The notes beneath the pieces are model-generated. The model saw nothing but the letters and a program-made list of their open reading frames with translations. It was not told the origin of the DNA and made no database searches. Made by a program: the position numbers and the translations under genes. A DNA stretch of 64,000 nucleotides, taken from positions 5,652,139 through 5,716,138 of the forward strand of contig OZ004596.1 of the NCBI GenBank assembly GCA_963924555.1, given 5' to 3'. Positions 1-11,384 of the stretch are shown here, piece after piece (within the stretch, counting starts at the first letter, position 1; every line of letters starts with the position of its first letter). The DNA is from Crambe crambe (Eukaryota; Porifera; Demospongiae; Poecilosclerida; Crambeidae).

Positions 1-3000
1 TGGTTGCTTGCGACACAAGTGGTGGTGGAGTCCCAGGGCTGCTGCATACTGATTGTGATGCAGCCACCAACAACTTGTGCGAATCGGGTGTTGGGGCCAA
101 CTGTGGAGAGGGATTTATGCTTTCTGATGCTGCCATAGAAAGAGGGAGATTTTGCTTCCCTCCTTCGGTGTGCAGCACATAAGGAGAGGTATTTACAGGA
201 GGAGGAGGCAAAAGTGAAGGTTGAGTTGCATGTGTGATGGATGTTTGGTGAGGATGGTTTGTCAGGGAATGTGAAGAGGTGGTTGTCATGGGTGTGATGT
301 TGGATTGATGCGTTGAAAAAACCTGGCATAAAAAATGGCCACTGCTTGTGGTAGTAACTGGGGAAGAAGAATCTTTCATCATGGATGTGCTTGTAATTGC
401 CGTCAAGTTGGGAAGATCTACACCATCACCCAATCCTGGTATGGTAAAGGATCTCACTTTAGCAGGTTCCAGATCCTTCCCTAGGCCTGGAATTGGCACG
501 GATTTCCCTCTGAACCCATTCACCGGAGAAGCCTGAGTGCTGGACCCCGGGGTATTCTGATTGGTCGAACCAGGTGATCCAAGAAGGCGAGAGTTTTCTA
601 ACATCTCAGCGAGCTTTGTAGAAGAGTGTGAAGAGACCAGGGAACTACACTCAGATGCATCTTTATACAACAGGGCTTTTCCAGAGTCAGTTCCAGTCTC
701 CATTGATGTAAGAGGAGTTCCTCCTGATTCTTCTTCAAGAGCAAAAGATAAAGGATTTCCTTGATCTACCATTGATGGTAAAGGGGCAGTGACGTTCTTG
801 GGAGAGGCTGCGATTGAAGAAGAAGGCGACTTGGAACCATTCTTGCTATTGATGGGACTGAGGTCACTCAAGTCACCCTCGCTGATGTTGGAAGCACCAG
901 ATATGACTGGAGAAGGGATACCATCCTTTGGGTCATTATTGAAGACGCTATCATCACTACTACTACTATTACTCCTATCCCCTGGTGGCACATCTTCCAT
1001 CGCTTCTTCAGGATATTTGACTCTTGCTGTAAATCGAAGCAGGAAAGTATTCAAAACTGATTGAGCTTTGGTCAATGATGGACGATCGATGAGACCCTTC
1101 AGCCCATCAAATTCCTTTTCAGGGTTATAGAATGCACCCTCGGGCAGTGTCTGACACGAGGCATGCTCAGTCTGTCTTGACAGTGTCTGCACGGACTTCT
1201 CCTTCACATGGGGAGCATCCGTCTGCAAACGTTTGGAGTGGGTCCTGGGGGTCACTTGAGAACCAACATTGAACTTCATAAGGGGGTGTGTCTGTGTTGT
1301 CCGATTCCTCAGTTTGAACCCCGACCCCGCCTGCAATGCACGGGTGTCCATCTGAGGAGTAGCTTGGACACTCGCATCATGTGGGATTAGGTTCGGATCT
1401 TCCAAGTTTTGTAGGTCCTTCAACATCCTCGAGGCATTGACAATCCTTTGAAAGAGGATCTTGCGTTGCATCTGGTCAGGGCCACTGGAATGGCTACCGG
1501 GACTGGAACTTCGGCTCCGAGTCCTACTCCGACTAGAGGATCGAGAGCGAGGGGAACGAGGACTTGGAGGGGAGGGTTCGGGGGAGTGAGGTGGCAGTGG
1601 AGGATGGATGGTTGCATTTGATGTGTATTGACTAAAGAAGTCGATCGTTTTAGAGGAGAAATGTTGCTGAGTTGTTGATCCGTGATGGTTGGAGTAGACA
1701 CCCCCATAATTACCCCACACCCCCTGCTGGGGTTGGGGAGGAGGAACTTGGGGGCCAAAGAAATTGGCAGAAGCACCTGGGATTGCGGGGGATGGAAACC
1801 AAGGGTGCTGTGGGATCCCAAGAGCTGATGTGATAGAATGGTGACTAGTATGAGGAAGAGGGGGAGGGAGGGGAACATGAGGAGGGGGTGGTTGCAGAGG
1901 GTGGTGTATTGAAGGTGGATAGTATCTATTCTGGACCAAAGTGGAGAGATAAGCAGATTCTGCAGCTTTGCGGAGTTCGTTGGAGTCACCACCAGACGGT
2001 TTCTCACCCTCTCCACCCTTACCTGTTGAGATTTTCTTGACGACCTCTTGCTTCTTTGTGGAAGGGGACTTGGCATCACCATCTGTATTCTCCTTGGCCA
2101 CTGAGACCTTCTTAACAACCTCCTTCTTCTCAGACCCCTTACTGACTATATCTTCCTTTCCCCCTATGCTAGCCTCTTCTTTAGGATTTTGCTTTTCCAC
2201 AAACAAAGCTGAATCATCCTCTTTTGGCTTTCCATCTGAAGTGGAAGAAGATGATTTCAAAGGTACTTCCTTATCTTTGAGTTCGGAAGGATCTTGCATG
2301 TCTTCATTCTTCTCTTGTACATCAGCTGAAGATTTTTCTTCAGTGATGGTACCTGTCGAGGAAGAAGTGGAGACTTCTTCCTTACTTGCCTTGAGGAGTT
2401 GAGATGATTGGCCACCATCTTTGCTCGAGTGATGATTGAGTGCATTGACTGCACTCCCCAGAATGTTCAACACCATTAAGGCTTGGTTCTTCCTCTCCAC
2501 GTTGGCTGGCGTTATCCGAGCGCTACTGCCAGTGATTGAGGCCTTGGCAGACACAGAAACTTGCAGAGGTGCAGGAACACCTTGGACAGTGCTTGAACTG
2601 CTAGAAGTAGAAGCAGTAGACACCTGTGAACTAGGAGGGATATCAGATGTCCCAATTGTAGTCTGAATGTTGCTAGAAGTGTCAGCAGAAATCTGAACGT
2701 TAGTGTTAGTGTCAGCAGAAATCTGAACGTTAGTGTTAGTGTTAGCAGAAATCAATGACTGAATGTCAGTGTTAGTAGATGCTGGAATCTGAATTTTGCT
2801 AGTAACAGTTTTATTCAACTTAATACCTTCAGCAGCCTGCACCTGATCTTTCGATTCATTTGAAGAAGACTTCTGTGATCCAGCTGCAGCGTCATGGAGA
2901 TCTGAAGGAAGCACAATCTTTGTCTTTGGCTCCTTTGTTGATTTAGTTAACTCGGATGATGGCACAGTAACCATGGGGGGATGCATGACGATGGATTTCT

Positions 3001-6000
3001 TATTGGCCACTTTCTTGAAAAAAGTCTCTTCTTCTGTCTCACTTCCTTCCAGGTCTATGACCATGTCTCTTGGAGAACAAACACTCCCCTCGGCATCACT
3101 CCCCTCAGACTGGACCAACACTGAACTCAAAGGGAGCAGTTTAGAACTCATCTCTGCCTCGGCTATAGCTTGTTCTGCCACTTTGACAATCTCGCTCCCC
3201 GACACATTGCCCCACCCATCACTCCTCCCACCACCACTCCCACTTCCCCTACTGCCACTCCCACCACTCCCCTGACTCGGGTGGGCACCTCGTTCCTTCA
3301 CTTTCACCTCTTCCTCCAGATCAGAGCCACTTTGAAGAGTCTCGTCAACAGTCGAGCGTCGACGTTTGTAGTCCGCCAAAGACATCTTCTTTGTAGGGCG
3401 CACAAGATGACCCCCAGAACCTTCGATGACTACAAATTGGTCCATCCCCAGGTCCATGTCATGTGACACCACTTCCTCCTCTATTTCAGGACTGTCCGAC
3501 AACAGCTGTTCCATGAGTAAAGCATTGTCATCCATTGTGATGGGGGAGACGACACACGAATCAGGTGACAAGGGGGTGCTGGCACCTGATCTTTGAGCAT
3601 TCCTGTCAGGCTCTCTGGGAGAAAGAGGGAGTACCAATGCTGCAGGTTTTGTACTGACACTCTCTTGACGTTTTGGGGGTGGGGGCTCAGCTACTTTTGA
3701 GGCTTCAGGTAGTTTTGAGGGTTCAGGTAATTTTGATTCGGAGCGGATAGCTTTGGAGAGAGGGTGAGATTCTTGTCCTTCATTGGACAATGAGCGAGAG
3801 ACACTATCTCTGGTTTTAGTTTTAGATTTGGGGGTTTCTTTCGGTTCCACGATAAGTGAAATTTCACTAGGTTCTGCACTATCACAGGAAGGAGGCTCCT
3901 CTGTACGGAGTGGCTGTATTGACATACACTTTATAACACACACCTCACCACTGTACTCCTACCCCACACACCTCACCACTGTACTCCTACCCCACACACC
4001 TCACCACTGTACTCCTACCCCACACACCTCACCACTGTACTCCTACCCCACACACCTCACCACTGTACTCCTACCCCACACACCTCACCACTGTACTCCT
4101 ACCCCACACACCTCACCACTGTACTCCTACCCCACACACCTCACCACTGTACTCCTACCCCACACACCTCACCACTGTACTCCTACCCCACACACCTCAC
4201 CACTGTACTCCTACCCCACACACCTCACCTCACCACTGCACACGTACCTTTGCAACATAAGCTTTGTTTGAGACTTTGCTAATGGAGTATTGGCATTCTT
4301 CAAGAGCTCTATACAAATACTTATGCATTTCTATATCTAGATAAAGAGATTAAGAAATGATAACTTCCTCCTGAATATAATGACTAACCCTTTGCAGTGC
4401 TCTCTTCAATTGTGCCTATTCCTGTCAGCTGAATCCATCCTCCATCAGACTCCACTCTCTTTCTCCTTGTAGCCACACCCTCTTCAGCAATGATCTCTAC
4501 AGTACCCACGTCTGTTTCTCTCTTGTTCTCCCCACTGACCTTTACACCTGCATCTTCAGACCCTGCTTCTGCCTTGCTCCCCCAGACCTTATTCTTTGCC
4601 CCACGTGGCCTGCCCCGTCGCTTGCTGGATCGGCTGGCCAAGACGTCTGTCTGGGACGAGGGAGAGTTCTCACAGGCTGACGTCACACTGGATATGCTAC
4701 TGCTCACGCTCTCCTCGTCACTCAACCTCTCTCGAGGCACAGGTACAAGAAACGACTGATCAGTCCCTGTCTGGCCTTCAAGGAGAACTTGAGGCACCTC
4801 CCCCACAGTCTTCCCATAAGACGTTGAGACACTACTCTTGGGGGTAGCCATCTCACTTTCAGCACCATCTTTTTGTTGCTTTGCAACATTTTTCCCTCTT
4901 GATGAACTCCGTGTAGTTCGACGTGTTGCTGGTTTCCTGGGGGCATCGTCATTAGAGGAGGTGGCTGGAGCAAATGAGACTTTCCTCTTCTTCCTGAGAT
5001 TGATGTTGTGAGGGGTGGATGGAGGAGGAGGAGGAGGAGGAGGAGGAGGAGGAGGAGGAGGAAGGGGAGGAGGAATGAAGGAAGAGATGTCGGGATCTTC
5101 CATCTTGCATTGGGCAGGTCTGTTGACCATAGTGCTTCCTTGGGACAGTGCCATTGAGACTGCTGTGGAATATAGAATTTGGAATGAAGAATCAGAACCT
5201 TGCCCTTAACAAAATTTCTGAAAGCCAATTCATTTGGAATCTCAAAATCAACATAGAATGAATAATGAATAGAATCAACCACCAACCTTTCTTTATCAAC
5301 AACCCATGACACATACGGGGGTAGTTCTCATTGGTCAGTCCTATAAAGATGGCAGATAAACAATGGCAACTGGTTTCCATTGACAACTACTTACCTAGGT
5401 CATGTGATAGTGGTGATGTTGGAATTAAGTAGATCTTAGCTCCGTCCGATAAGTGAACCATACCCACCTAAGTTAGTAAAATCCAGTTATGTGACCAAAC
5501 CACACCCACTGAAATAACAATCATGCATCTATAGCCCCGTTTACACGGGGGCTCTAACCCGGATTCGACCCGGATTCGCTTCGCGTGTGAATGGTACCAA
5601 CCCGGATTCCAATCCGGGTAGCCCAACCCACATCAATTAGGTGGATTGGAATCCGGATTGAATCTCAACCCGGGTTGGGCGCCCGTGTAAACAAGGCTTA
5701 TGAGCGATGTATATGTACGTACCCATTCCTTCATTTTGAGATATTCCACCGTCTTTCCAATGTTTAAATTTGTATCATTTACGCCACGAACCTCACAATA
5801 ACTGACCCAGTGGTTGTTCCAGTTCACTGCACACGGGAGAGAATAAATAGATTCCCTGGAATGCTATTATTAAGGATATGACCACACTACACCACCTCTT
5901 TCTGAAGCATTGCACCCATCCCCAACCTTATATTCTCATATTGGACAACAAAAAACTTGTGCTTTCACACCATCGACATGATTATCTTGGTGTGTCATCC

Positions 6001-7129
6001 AATTTATTTATCAACGCCCTGGATACCACATTGTGGTTTACAACCATATCTCTAGAACTGTTGATCTTGTGGGTTGAAGGAGAGAAAGTTTGAAGACTGC
6101 AAGCCAAATTTGCTCGCAACAATCAGATCCACTTATTTCTGATTGATAAGTGGAAGTGTATGCTCAGCAAATCTGCCATGCATATGCTAGGTGGTGGCAT
6201 TTTGTATCATCATTATCTTACCTTTGGGTACACCCGAGAAAGCTGGGAGGTTCTGAAATATGGGTGCTTGGAATTTCTCTTTCACTTTGGCGAAGGTTAC
6301 CTTTCCTGTCATTATGAGCTGTTCGTCACTAAGGAGGAAGAAGAGGGATGATAAAAAGTAAGGAGGGGGTGGGGAAAGGGAGAGGAGAGGAGGGGGAGGG
6401 AAGGAGGGAGGGGGAGGGAAGGGGAAGAGGGAAAGGAAGGAGGGAGGTCATGTTTAACACTTACACTTTAAACATGAACTTCTCATTCTTGCCGAACCAC
6501 ACAAGTTCCACTTCAGATAAATGGTTGGCTTTATTGTACAGGGTAGATTTGCACAGAGCACTGCTTCCATTATGGTGAGCTGTATAAAATCAGTCTCTTT
6601 TAATGGCACAAACTCTACACCAGGAACAACTGAACTCTACATCTCTTACACACATTCTTGTACCATAAGTTGGAAGTTTTGTAATTATAACTACTCATAT
6701 ATCATAAGATCACCTTGGTGAAAAAATTCACACAATTGGGTTAGATATCACACATGTAACATGAAAGATGTACCCGAGACACAGTTGAATTTCGAAAATA
6801 GAGCAAAATTGTGTTAGTTTACCAATTGAAACATGCAAAAAGGAAATATCTAATCTGTTAATCCTAGTTAAACAGGCAAAGGAGTTCAATAATTGTTCAG
6901 TTATACACTGTGATGTGCTATTTACACACACACTCCACCATAGCTAGGGACACTCAAAGTTTAAGCACTCACTTCTTATTTCAATGGCACTCTTGGGTTG
7001 CTGGACAGGAAAGAATGAGTATATGAATCCAATCAAAATTAATTCATGAATCTAATTTGTGAACTTCACGTGTATATCTGATTCTAGTACAGGGCCTACC
7101 TGAGTCACTTCAGCAACAGCTGCCATCAT
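1..7129 (-). CDS. Large AT-hook, proline-rich, RS-like nuclear protein; family not recognised (3' end beyond window)
   Basis: Exons by splice signals and phase: 7100-7129, 6973-7000, 6465-6579, 6222-6328, 5723-5826, 5287-5326 (weakest), 4389-5162, and one giant exon from 3900 running open off the left edge; about 1,700 residues are visible. The first ~130 residues are globular-looking (WFGKNEKFMFKV; FQNLPAFSGVPK). Next come a poly-proline run, an AT-hook (KRRGRPRGAKNK), acidic and serine-rich stretches, a basic LADYKRRR motif, three imperfect 10-residue repeats near 2660-2760, a short RS-like stretch (RSRSSSRSRTRSRSSS) and a cluster of QT motifs. This composition suggests a chromatin or RNA-processing scaffold in the nucleus. 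SETD5/KMT2E-like proteins have similar basic motifs, but I see no SET or PHD domain. The coding character of the giant exon is clear; joining the 5' exons to it is less certain. Confidence 0.6.
3935..4240. repeat. 28-base minisatellite, about ten copies
   Basis: Near-perfect head-to-tail copies of a 28-base unit (CACCTCACCACTGTACTCCT plus ACCCCACA). It lies inside the 488-base intron 3901-4388 of the large nuclear-protein gene. The unit is not a multiple of three, and the open frame it creates is not a gene. Confidence 0.95.
5532..5700. mobile_element. Palindromic MITE-like element
   Basis: The outer ends match in inverted order: TAGCCCCGTTTACACGGG at the left and the complement of CCCGTGTAAACAAGGCTTA at the right. 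Internally the element is a chain of inverted CCCGGATT/AATCCGGG words. There is no coding capacity. It is inserted in an intron of the large nuclear-protein gene. A TA target duplication is possible but not clean. Confidence 0.8.
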
Positions 7130-7373
7130 GGCTAGTTATTCGGTCCAAGATCTCTATTTTAGCTTGCCAGTCTTGTGGAGCTGGATAAGACACTGCCTTG
7201 ATGAACAGTTCTTATGCTAGTGGATCCCATGCAAGAAACCTTGTCCCGTCAGGGTCCGTATAATCGTCCGGAGGCTCCCGGATACGTATGTACGTCTAGC
7301 TAGCTTGTCGACCCTTTACCATATTTTCTCCCATGCGGTAAAGGATCGGCTACGCCAACTTTGTCGGTGCATA
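7130..7373. promoter_or_regulatory. Divergent promoter interval, nuclear protein / renalase
   Basis: 244 bases between opposed start codons. It includes one GACCCTTTACC motif at 7310-7320 and a nearby related GGTAAAGGATC. No clear TATA box. Shared promoter inferred only from spacing. Confidence 0.45.
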
Positions 7374-8465
7374 ATGTCCAACATGAAAGAGCTATTGATA
7401 GTTGGAGCTGGTGCAACTGGCTCCATTACTGCGTCTCTTCTACACAGCCACCCCAATCCTCCCACTGTAACTGTATGGGATAAGGCCAGAGGTGCCGGTG
7501 GCCGCATGTCTACTCACAGACAACCCAATAACCCTGGACTACATGTTGATATGGGTGCCCAATACTTATCGAGAACCAAGGTAGACCTGGCAGTGATGTC
7601 AGACTATGACAGATTGAAGGAGAATTTATATGAAGATCTACTTTTGAATCAAGTCCTCTGTCCCTTTAGCGGCAAGATTGAAGGTGTTAACAAGAAGTTA
7701 ACGGAATCTGTTATCCAAAACTATGTAGCCCCTAACGGGTTCAACAGTATTGTAAAATACTTTCTAACAAAATCTAAAGCTAGCATTCTATTCCAGCAGC
7801 AAATTTCAGAAGTACTTTTGGAACCTGCTTTGGCTTTGAATCCTGATAGAAAGAGGGTAATTTGTACACCCTTGAACGGAGACATAAGAGGGTTTGATGG
7901 TCTTGTTCTCACACTCCCCATTCCACAGCTGCTTCAAATAGCTGGAAATTTCTTAAAATCTGTTAGCAAGGAAGACCTCTCAAAGATGTCTGCTGTGAAG
8001 TATTCCTCACGATATGCTCTAGGTTTATTTTACAAGGAGGATGTCCCTGTTAATTGGTCGGCCAAGTATTTTGATAATCCAATCATACGATTTGCATGCT
8101 GGGACACGGCAAAGAGAAATTGCACATCAGGAGGAAGCACTCTCTTACTTCACACTTGTGTGCCATTTGGAATACAAGAGTTAGAAAATGACAAAGAAAC
8201 TGTAAAAGGAATGATGATCCAAGAAGCGGAAAAACTGATTCCCTCTCTTCCAAGTCCAGTCCACTCCCATCTGCTAAGATGGAGGTATTCTCAAGTCTCC
8301 CAAGTATTTCCCGGTTCACCAGGATGCCTGGTCTTGTCACATGACCCTCTGGTTGTTGCTACAGGTGACGGATTTTGCGGGTCTAACTTTGAGAACTGCA
8401 TCAAAGGTGCACAGGTCACAGTACAAACTATATTGGAGCATAAAAGTCAACATTCTGCCTATTAA
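7374..8465 (+). CDS. RNLS: Renalase-like FAD-dependent oxidoreductase
   Basis: Single-exon gene of about 363 residues, close to the usual ~340 of renalase. The N-terminus carries the FAD-binding Rossmann motif (LLIVGAGATGSITASLL), followed by a WDKARGAGGRM segment typical of the renalase/amine-oxidase fold, and DMGAQYLS. The C-terminus has the flavin-contacting VVATGDGF...NFENCIKGA block. Renalases oxidise aberrant dihro forms of NAD(P)H back to NAD(P)+. Two start codons, 7374 and 7383, lie in frame; both leave the Rossmann motif intact, and the second gives the more typical N-terminus. It is head-to-head with the large nuclear-protein gene (244 bases between starts). Its stop lies only 11 bases from the stop of PTRH2 on the other strand. 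The lack of introns is unusual for this window. Confidence 0.85.
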   Translation: MSNMKELLIVGAGATGSITASLLHSHPNPPTVTVWDKARGAGGRMSTHRQPNNPGLHVDMGAQYLSRTKVDLAVMSDYDRLKENLYEDLLLNQVLCPFSGKIEGVNKKLTESVIQNYVAPNGFNSIVKYFLTKSKASILFQQQISEVLLEPALALNPDRKRVICTPLNGDIRGFDGLVLTLPIPQLLQIAGNFLKSVSKEDLSKMSAVKYSSRYALGLFYKEDVPVNWSAKYFDNPIIRFACWDTAKRNCTSGGSTLLLHTCVPFGIQELENDKETVKGMMIQEAEKLIPSLPSPVHSHLLRWRYSQVSQVFPGSPGCLVLSHDPLVVATGDGFCGSNFENCIKGAQVTVQTILEHKSQHSAY

Positions 8466-8476
8466 GTTGATGATGA

Positions 8477-9438
8477 TTAATAGAGTTTCAGGTCTCCAGT
8501 AACACTGTTAATTGCTTTTCCTTCCCCTAATATAATGTAATTTCAGTTGATAACATTATAATTATTTAAATGCAGTTTGCTTATACCAACCTGGTCCTAT
8601 GCATAAAACTGTCTTGGAACCTGGGGCAATCTGGGTTCGTCCTGCATCCATAACTACATGAGTGTTCAAACCAAGCCTTGAGGCTTCTTTAGATACAGAG
8701 TGGCTGATAAATAAAATATACAATAAATCTTCAAGTTATTGCTATACATAATGTTCCACTTACAACACTTCTTCATCTGGTGCTTTTACAGTGACTTTTG
8801 TACACCCTGAGGATTCCCATTCATGCAATAGCTATAAATGAATATAAAAATCTCCTTTAGCAGTGTGTGTGTGATATGTGTGACATGCACCTGTGGGTTG
8901 GTTCGCTGAACCTGCTTATATGCTGCTATGGCTGCATGTCCGCACTAAAGTGAGTGAAGGTAATAATGTATAAAGGACAGTTATCATGATACAATCATAT
9001 CGAATTTCACACTTAGATGGAGGAAGAACCTGTACTCTCCTTACCTGTGCTGCAACTTTGCCCTTTCCCATCTTCAAGTCGCCCCGCACCACAAACACCA
9101 TTTTATAGTCTTCTGACCCATCACGGGCTATAACTTCATTCTATCAATGAGAGACGAAGGGTCACAGTTGATACAACACTAGACAGTGGAGAGGCATTAT
9201 TACTTACTGCAGATGAAAATGGTCTCACTCGTCTTCTGGATAACATAGCCCCTATGATGACTCCACAACCAATACCAGCCGTTAAGGCGAGAGTTAACTG
9301 GACAGCATTAACAACGTCCATACCCATCTCACAAGAACAGTTCCTCATAAGGCATCTCATGGCATTTCTGGCATTATTCAATGTCGGACGGACTTCTTCA
9401 CTAGTGGGCGGGGACACTCTTTTAGGTTCAAAGGTCAT
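8477..9438 (-). CDS. PTRH2: Peptidyl-tRNA hydrolase 2, mitochondrial type
   Basis: Six exons: 9208-9438, 9045-9140, 8891-8944, 8764-8831, 8591-8703, 8477-8526. They join into 203 codons plus stop. The protein has an N-terminal hydrophobic segment ([19 protein letters not shown]), as in the outer-mitochondrial-membrane Bit1 proteins. The Pth2 domain follows: [19 protein letters not shown], then [18 protein letters not shown], and the [15 protein letters not shown] signature. It ends VTGDLKLY, matching the family terminus. Pth2 enzymes release peptides from stalled peptidyl-tRNA; in animals the protein also takes part in anoikis signalling. It shares a 108-base divergent interval with mevalonate kinase, and its 3' end abuts renalase. 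Confidence 0.93.
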
Positions 9439-9546
9439 TGTACTTACTCGATAATATACTGATATGCCGCGGAGAGAATCCTGATTTCACGTGGCTATGC
9501 GATGTATATGTACGTCGTATGATAGGTGGGTGTGGTCATACCAGAA
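9439..9546. promoter_or_regulatory. Divergent promoter interval, PTRH2 / MVK
   Basis: Only 108 bases separate the opposed ATGs, so both transcription starts must lie within this span or inside the first exons. A bidirectional promoter is the simplest reading. Confidence 0.55.
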
Positions 9547-11323
9547 ATGTCTCTAGTAATTTCTTCTCCGGGGAAAGTCATTCTCCATGGGGAGCACGCC
9601 GTAGTCTATGGGAAGGTGGAAAATCAGCTCATGAAGGTGCAATTCTTTATTGTGGATGTGGCTTGTTCATTCTGCAGGCAGCTTTGGCAACCAGTGTGAA
9701 TTTGAGATGCTATGTCATCTTCACACCAACACAGGATAGAAGGGTAACTCTCCACCTTCCAGACTTTGTTCCTGACTCTGACTCAGAAATAAAGAGAACT
9801 TGGACTATTGAAGAACTTGAGAATGTTCAAAAAATGGACGATCAGGAAGTCCAACTTAAAACTCTGAAGATGTTACCAGGTGTTTCCTATATAGACACAG
9901 TGTTATGATAAGATTCACCAGAAAGGCTGTGTAGCTATGGAGAAAATTAATTTACACACTTGAAAACTATTTACTACGTGCAGATGTGAAAGGAAGTGAT
10001 GAGAAAGCCACATCATCGATCCTCTCAATGGCAATATTGGTATTTCTCTACTTGCTCATCAGAATATATGATAGGCAGTTGAGGTAAAATAATTTCTACC
10101 CTTCTTGATCTATGAACTTCTCTTTTTTTATTTTAGTGAATTATCAGGCTTAACAGTGACTGTGATATCTGCATTACCAGCTGGTGCTGGTCTTGGGTCT
10201 TCTGCTGCCTATTCTGTGTGCCTTGCAGCTGGCTTTCTCACTAGCTCCAGAAGGGTTTCTGTGACTACTTCAAGTGAACCTGGACTCACTATACCAAGTG
10301 AAGTGGAAGCCAGAATGAGAGAGGCTGGTGTTGAAATTGATGGTTGTGCTGGACCCCAGCAAGGATGGAGTAAGGGAGATTTAGAAGAGATAAACAAGTG
10401 GGGATTTGAGGCTGAGAAATTGATTCATGGCACTCCTTCGGGTATTGATAATTCGGTTAGCACTTATGGTGAGTAGACATGATAGATTTATTGTGCAGTG
10501 TTCATATGATTTCACTATAAGGTGGTGCTATTTGCTTCCAATCTGGTGAAATTGAACATCTCAGAAAGTAGGTGATCATTGCATTTTCTGGTCTAATTTA
10601 CTTGGGACTCTGACTATAGAATGCCCAGCATTCGGATCATGCTTATTAACACTAAAGTACCTCGTAGTACGAAACGTATGGTAGCTGGTGTGCGTGAAAG
10701 ATATGACAAAGTAAGTGTAGGCACTCTTCAAAGTCCAATCTTTATTCTTACCTACCTCCTTGAAATAGTTTACTTCAGTGATTAATCCCATATTGGACTC
10801 CATTGAGAATATCAGCAAAACATCCCAACACTTGCTCGAACAGCTCAGCGAGTGTTACTCATGTGATCAATCATGTGACGATTACCAGTACAATCAGCTC
10901 CACTCTAAGCTAGAAGTGAGTTATAACAAGATGAAGAATTAATAATAAACTAGTTGATGCAGGGACTCTTTCATTTGAATCAACACTTGTTGAATGCCCT
11001 TGGGGTTGGACATCCAGCAATAGATACGGTGTGTGGTTTGGCAGAGTCTCAGGGACTCTGTGCGAAGCTGACAGGGGGAGGAGGAGGAGGGTGTGTGATT
11101 GTTCTTATTCCACCAGGTATGCATGTGGTGTTGTCCATGGTGTGGCTATGCTATGTAATTATGCTACGTAATTATGCTACGTAATTATGCTACAGGCATG
11201 TCGGATCATAAACTCTTGCAAGCGAAGGATGTTTTTAAAGCTGCTAGTTTTGACTGTTGGGAGACTGTTATTGGTAGTTATGGTGTGAGTCTCCACTCAG
11301 TCACTGTAAAATTGACCAGTTAG
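9547..11323 (+). CDS. MVK: Mevalonate kinase
   Basis: GHMP kinase that phosphorylates mevalonate in the isoprenoid/sterol pathway. The N-terminal motif SSPGKVILHGEHAVVYGK ends at 9615; a 62-base intron follows, and the exon from 9678 continues AALATSVNLR. The ATP-binding GHMP loop PAGAGLGSSAAYSVCLAAG lies in the exon 10137-10468, which ends HGTPSGIDNSVSTYG. Later exons carry NTKVPRSTK, HLNQHLLNALGVGHPAID and the C-terminal KLTGGGGGGC glycine motif. The gene ends in GVSLHSVTVKL and a TAG at 11321-11323. The start at 9547 is supported because the canonical SPGK motif begins six residues later. Its 3' end is 61 bases from that of sedoheptulokinase on the other strand. An intron at about 11150-11195 holds a short 15-base tandem repeat. 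Confidence 0.94.
11148..11193. repeat. 15-base tandem repeat, three copies
   Basis: TAATTATGCTACG repeated in an MVK intron. Three copies with the first slightly diverged. Confidence 0.85.
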
Positions 11324-11384
11324 CTTATAATTAATAACCTGAAAAATTAATATTCATTCTTATTGTAATGGAGCATTCAGTGAT

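Noticed and set aside
1420-2118. A 232-residue minus-strand open frame
   Set aside because: Shadow frame of the giant exon; the neighbouring frame has the low-complexity but consistent coding sequence running unbroken to the window edge.
3783-4271. Long plus-strand open frame of repeated TSPLYSYPTHL-like units
   Set aside because: Produced by the 28-base minisatellite read in three frames; it lies in an intron of a minus-strand gene.
5015-5209. Poly-glycine plus-strand frame
   Set aside because: Antisense of the poly-proline run of the AT-hook protein.
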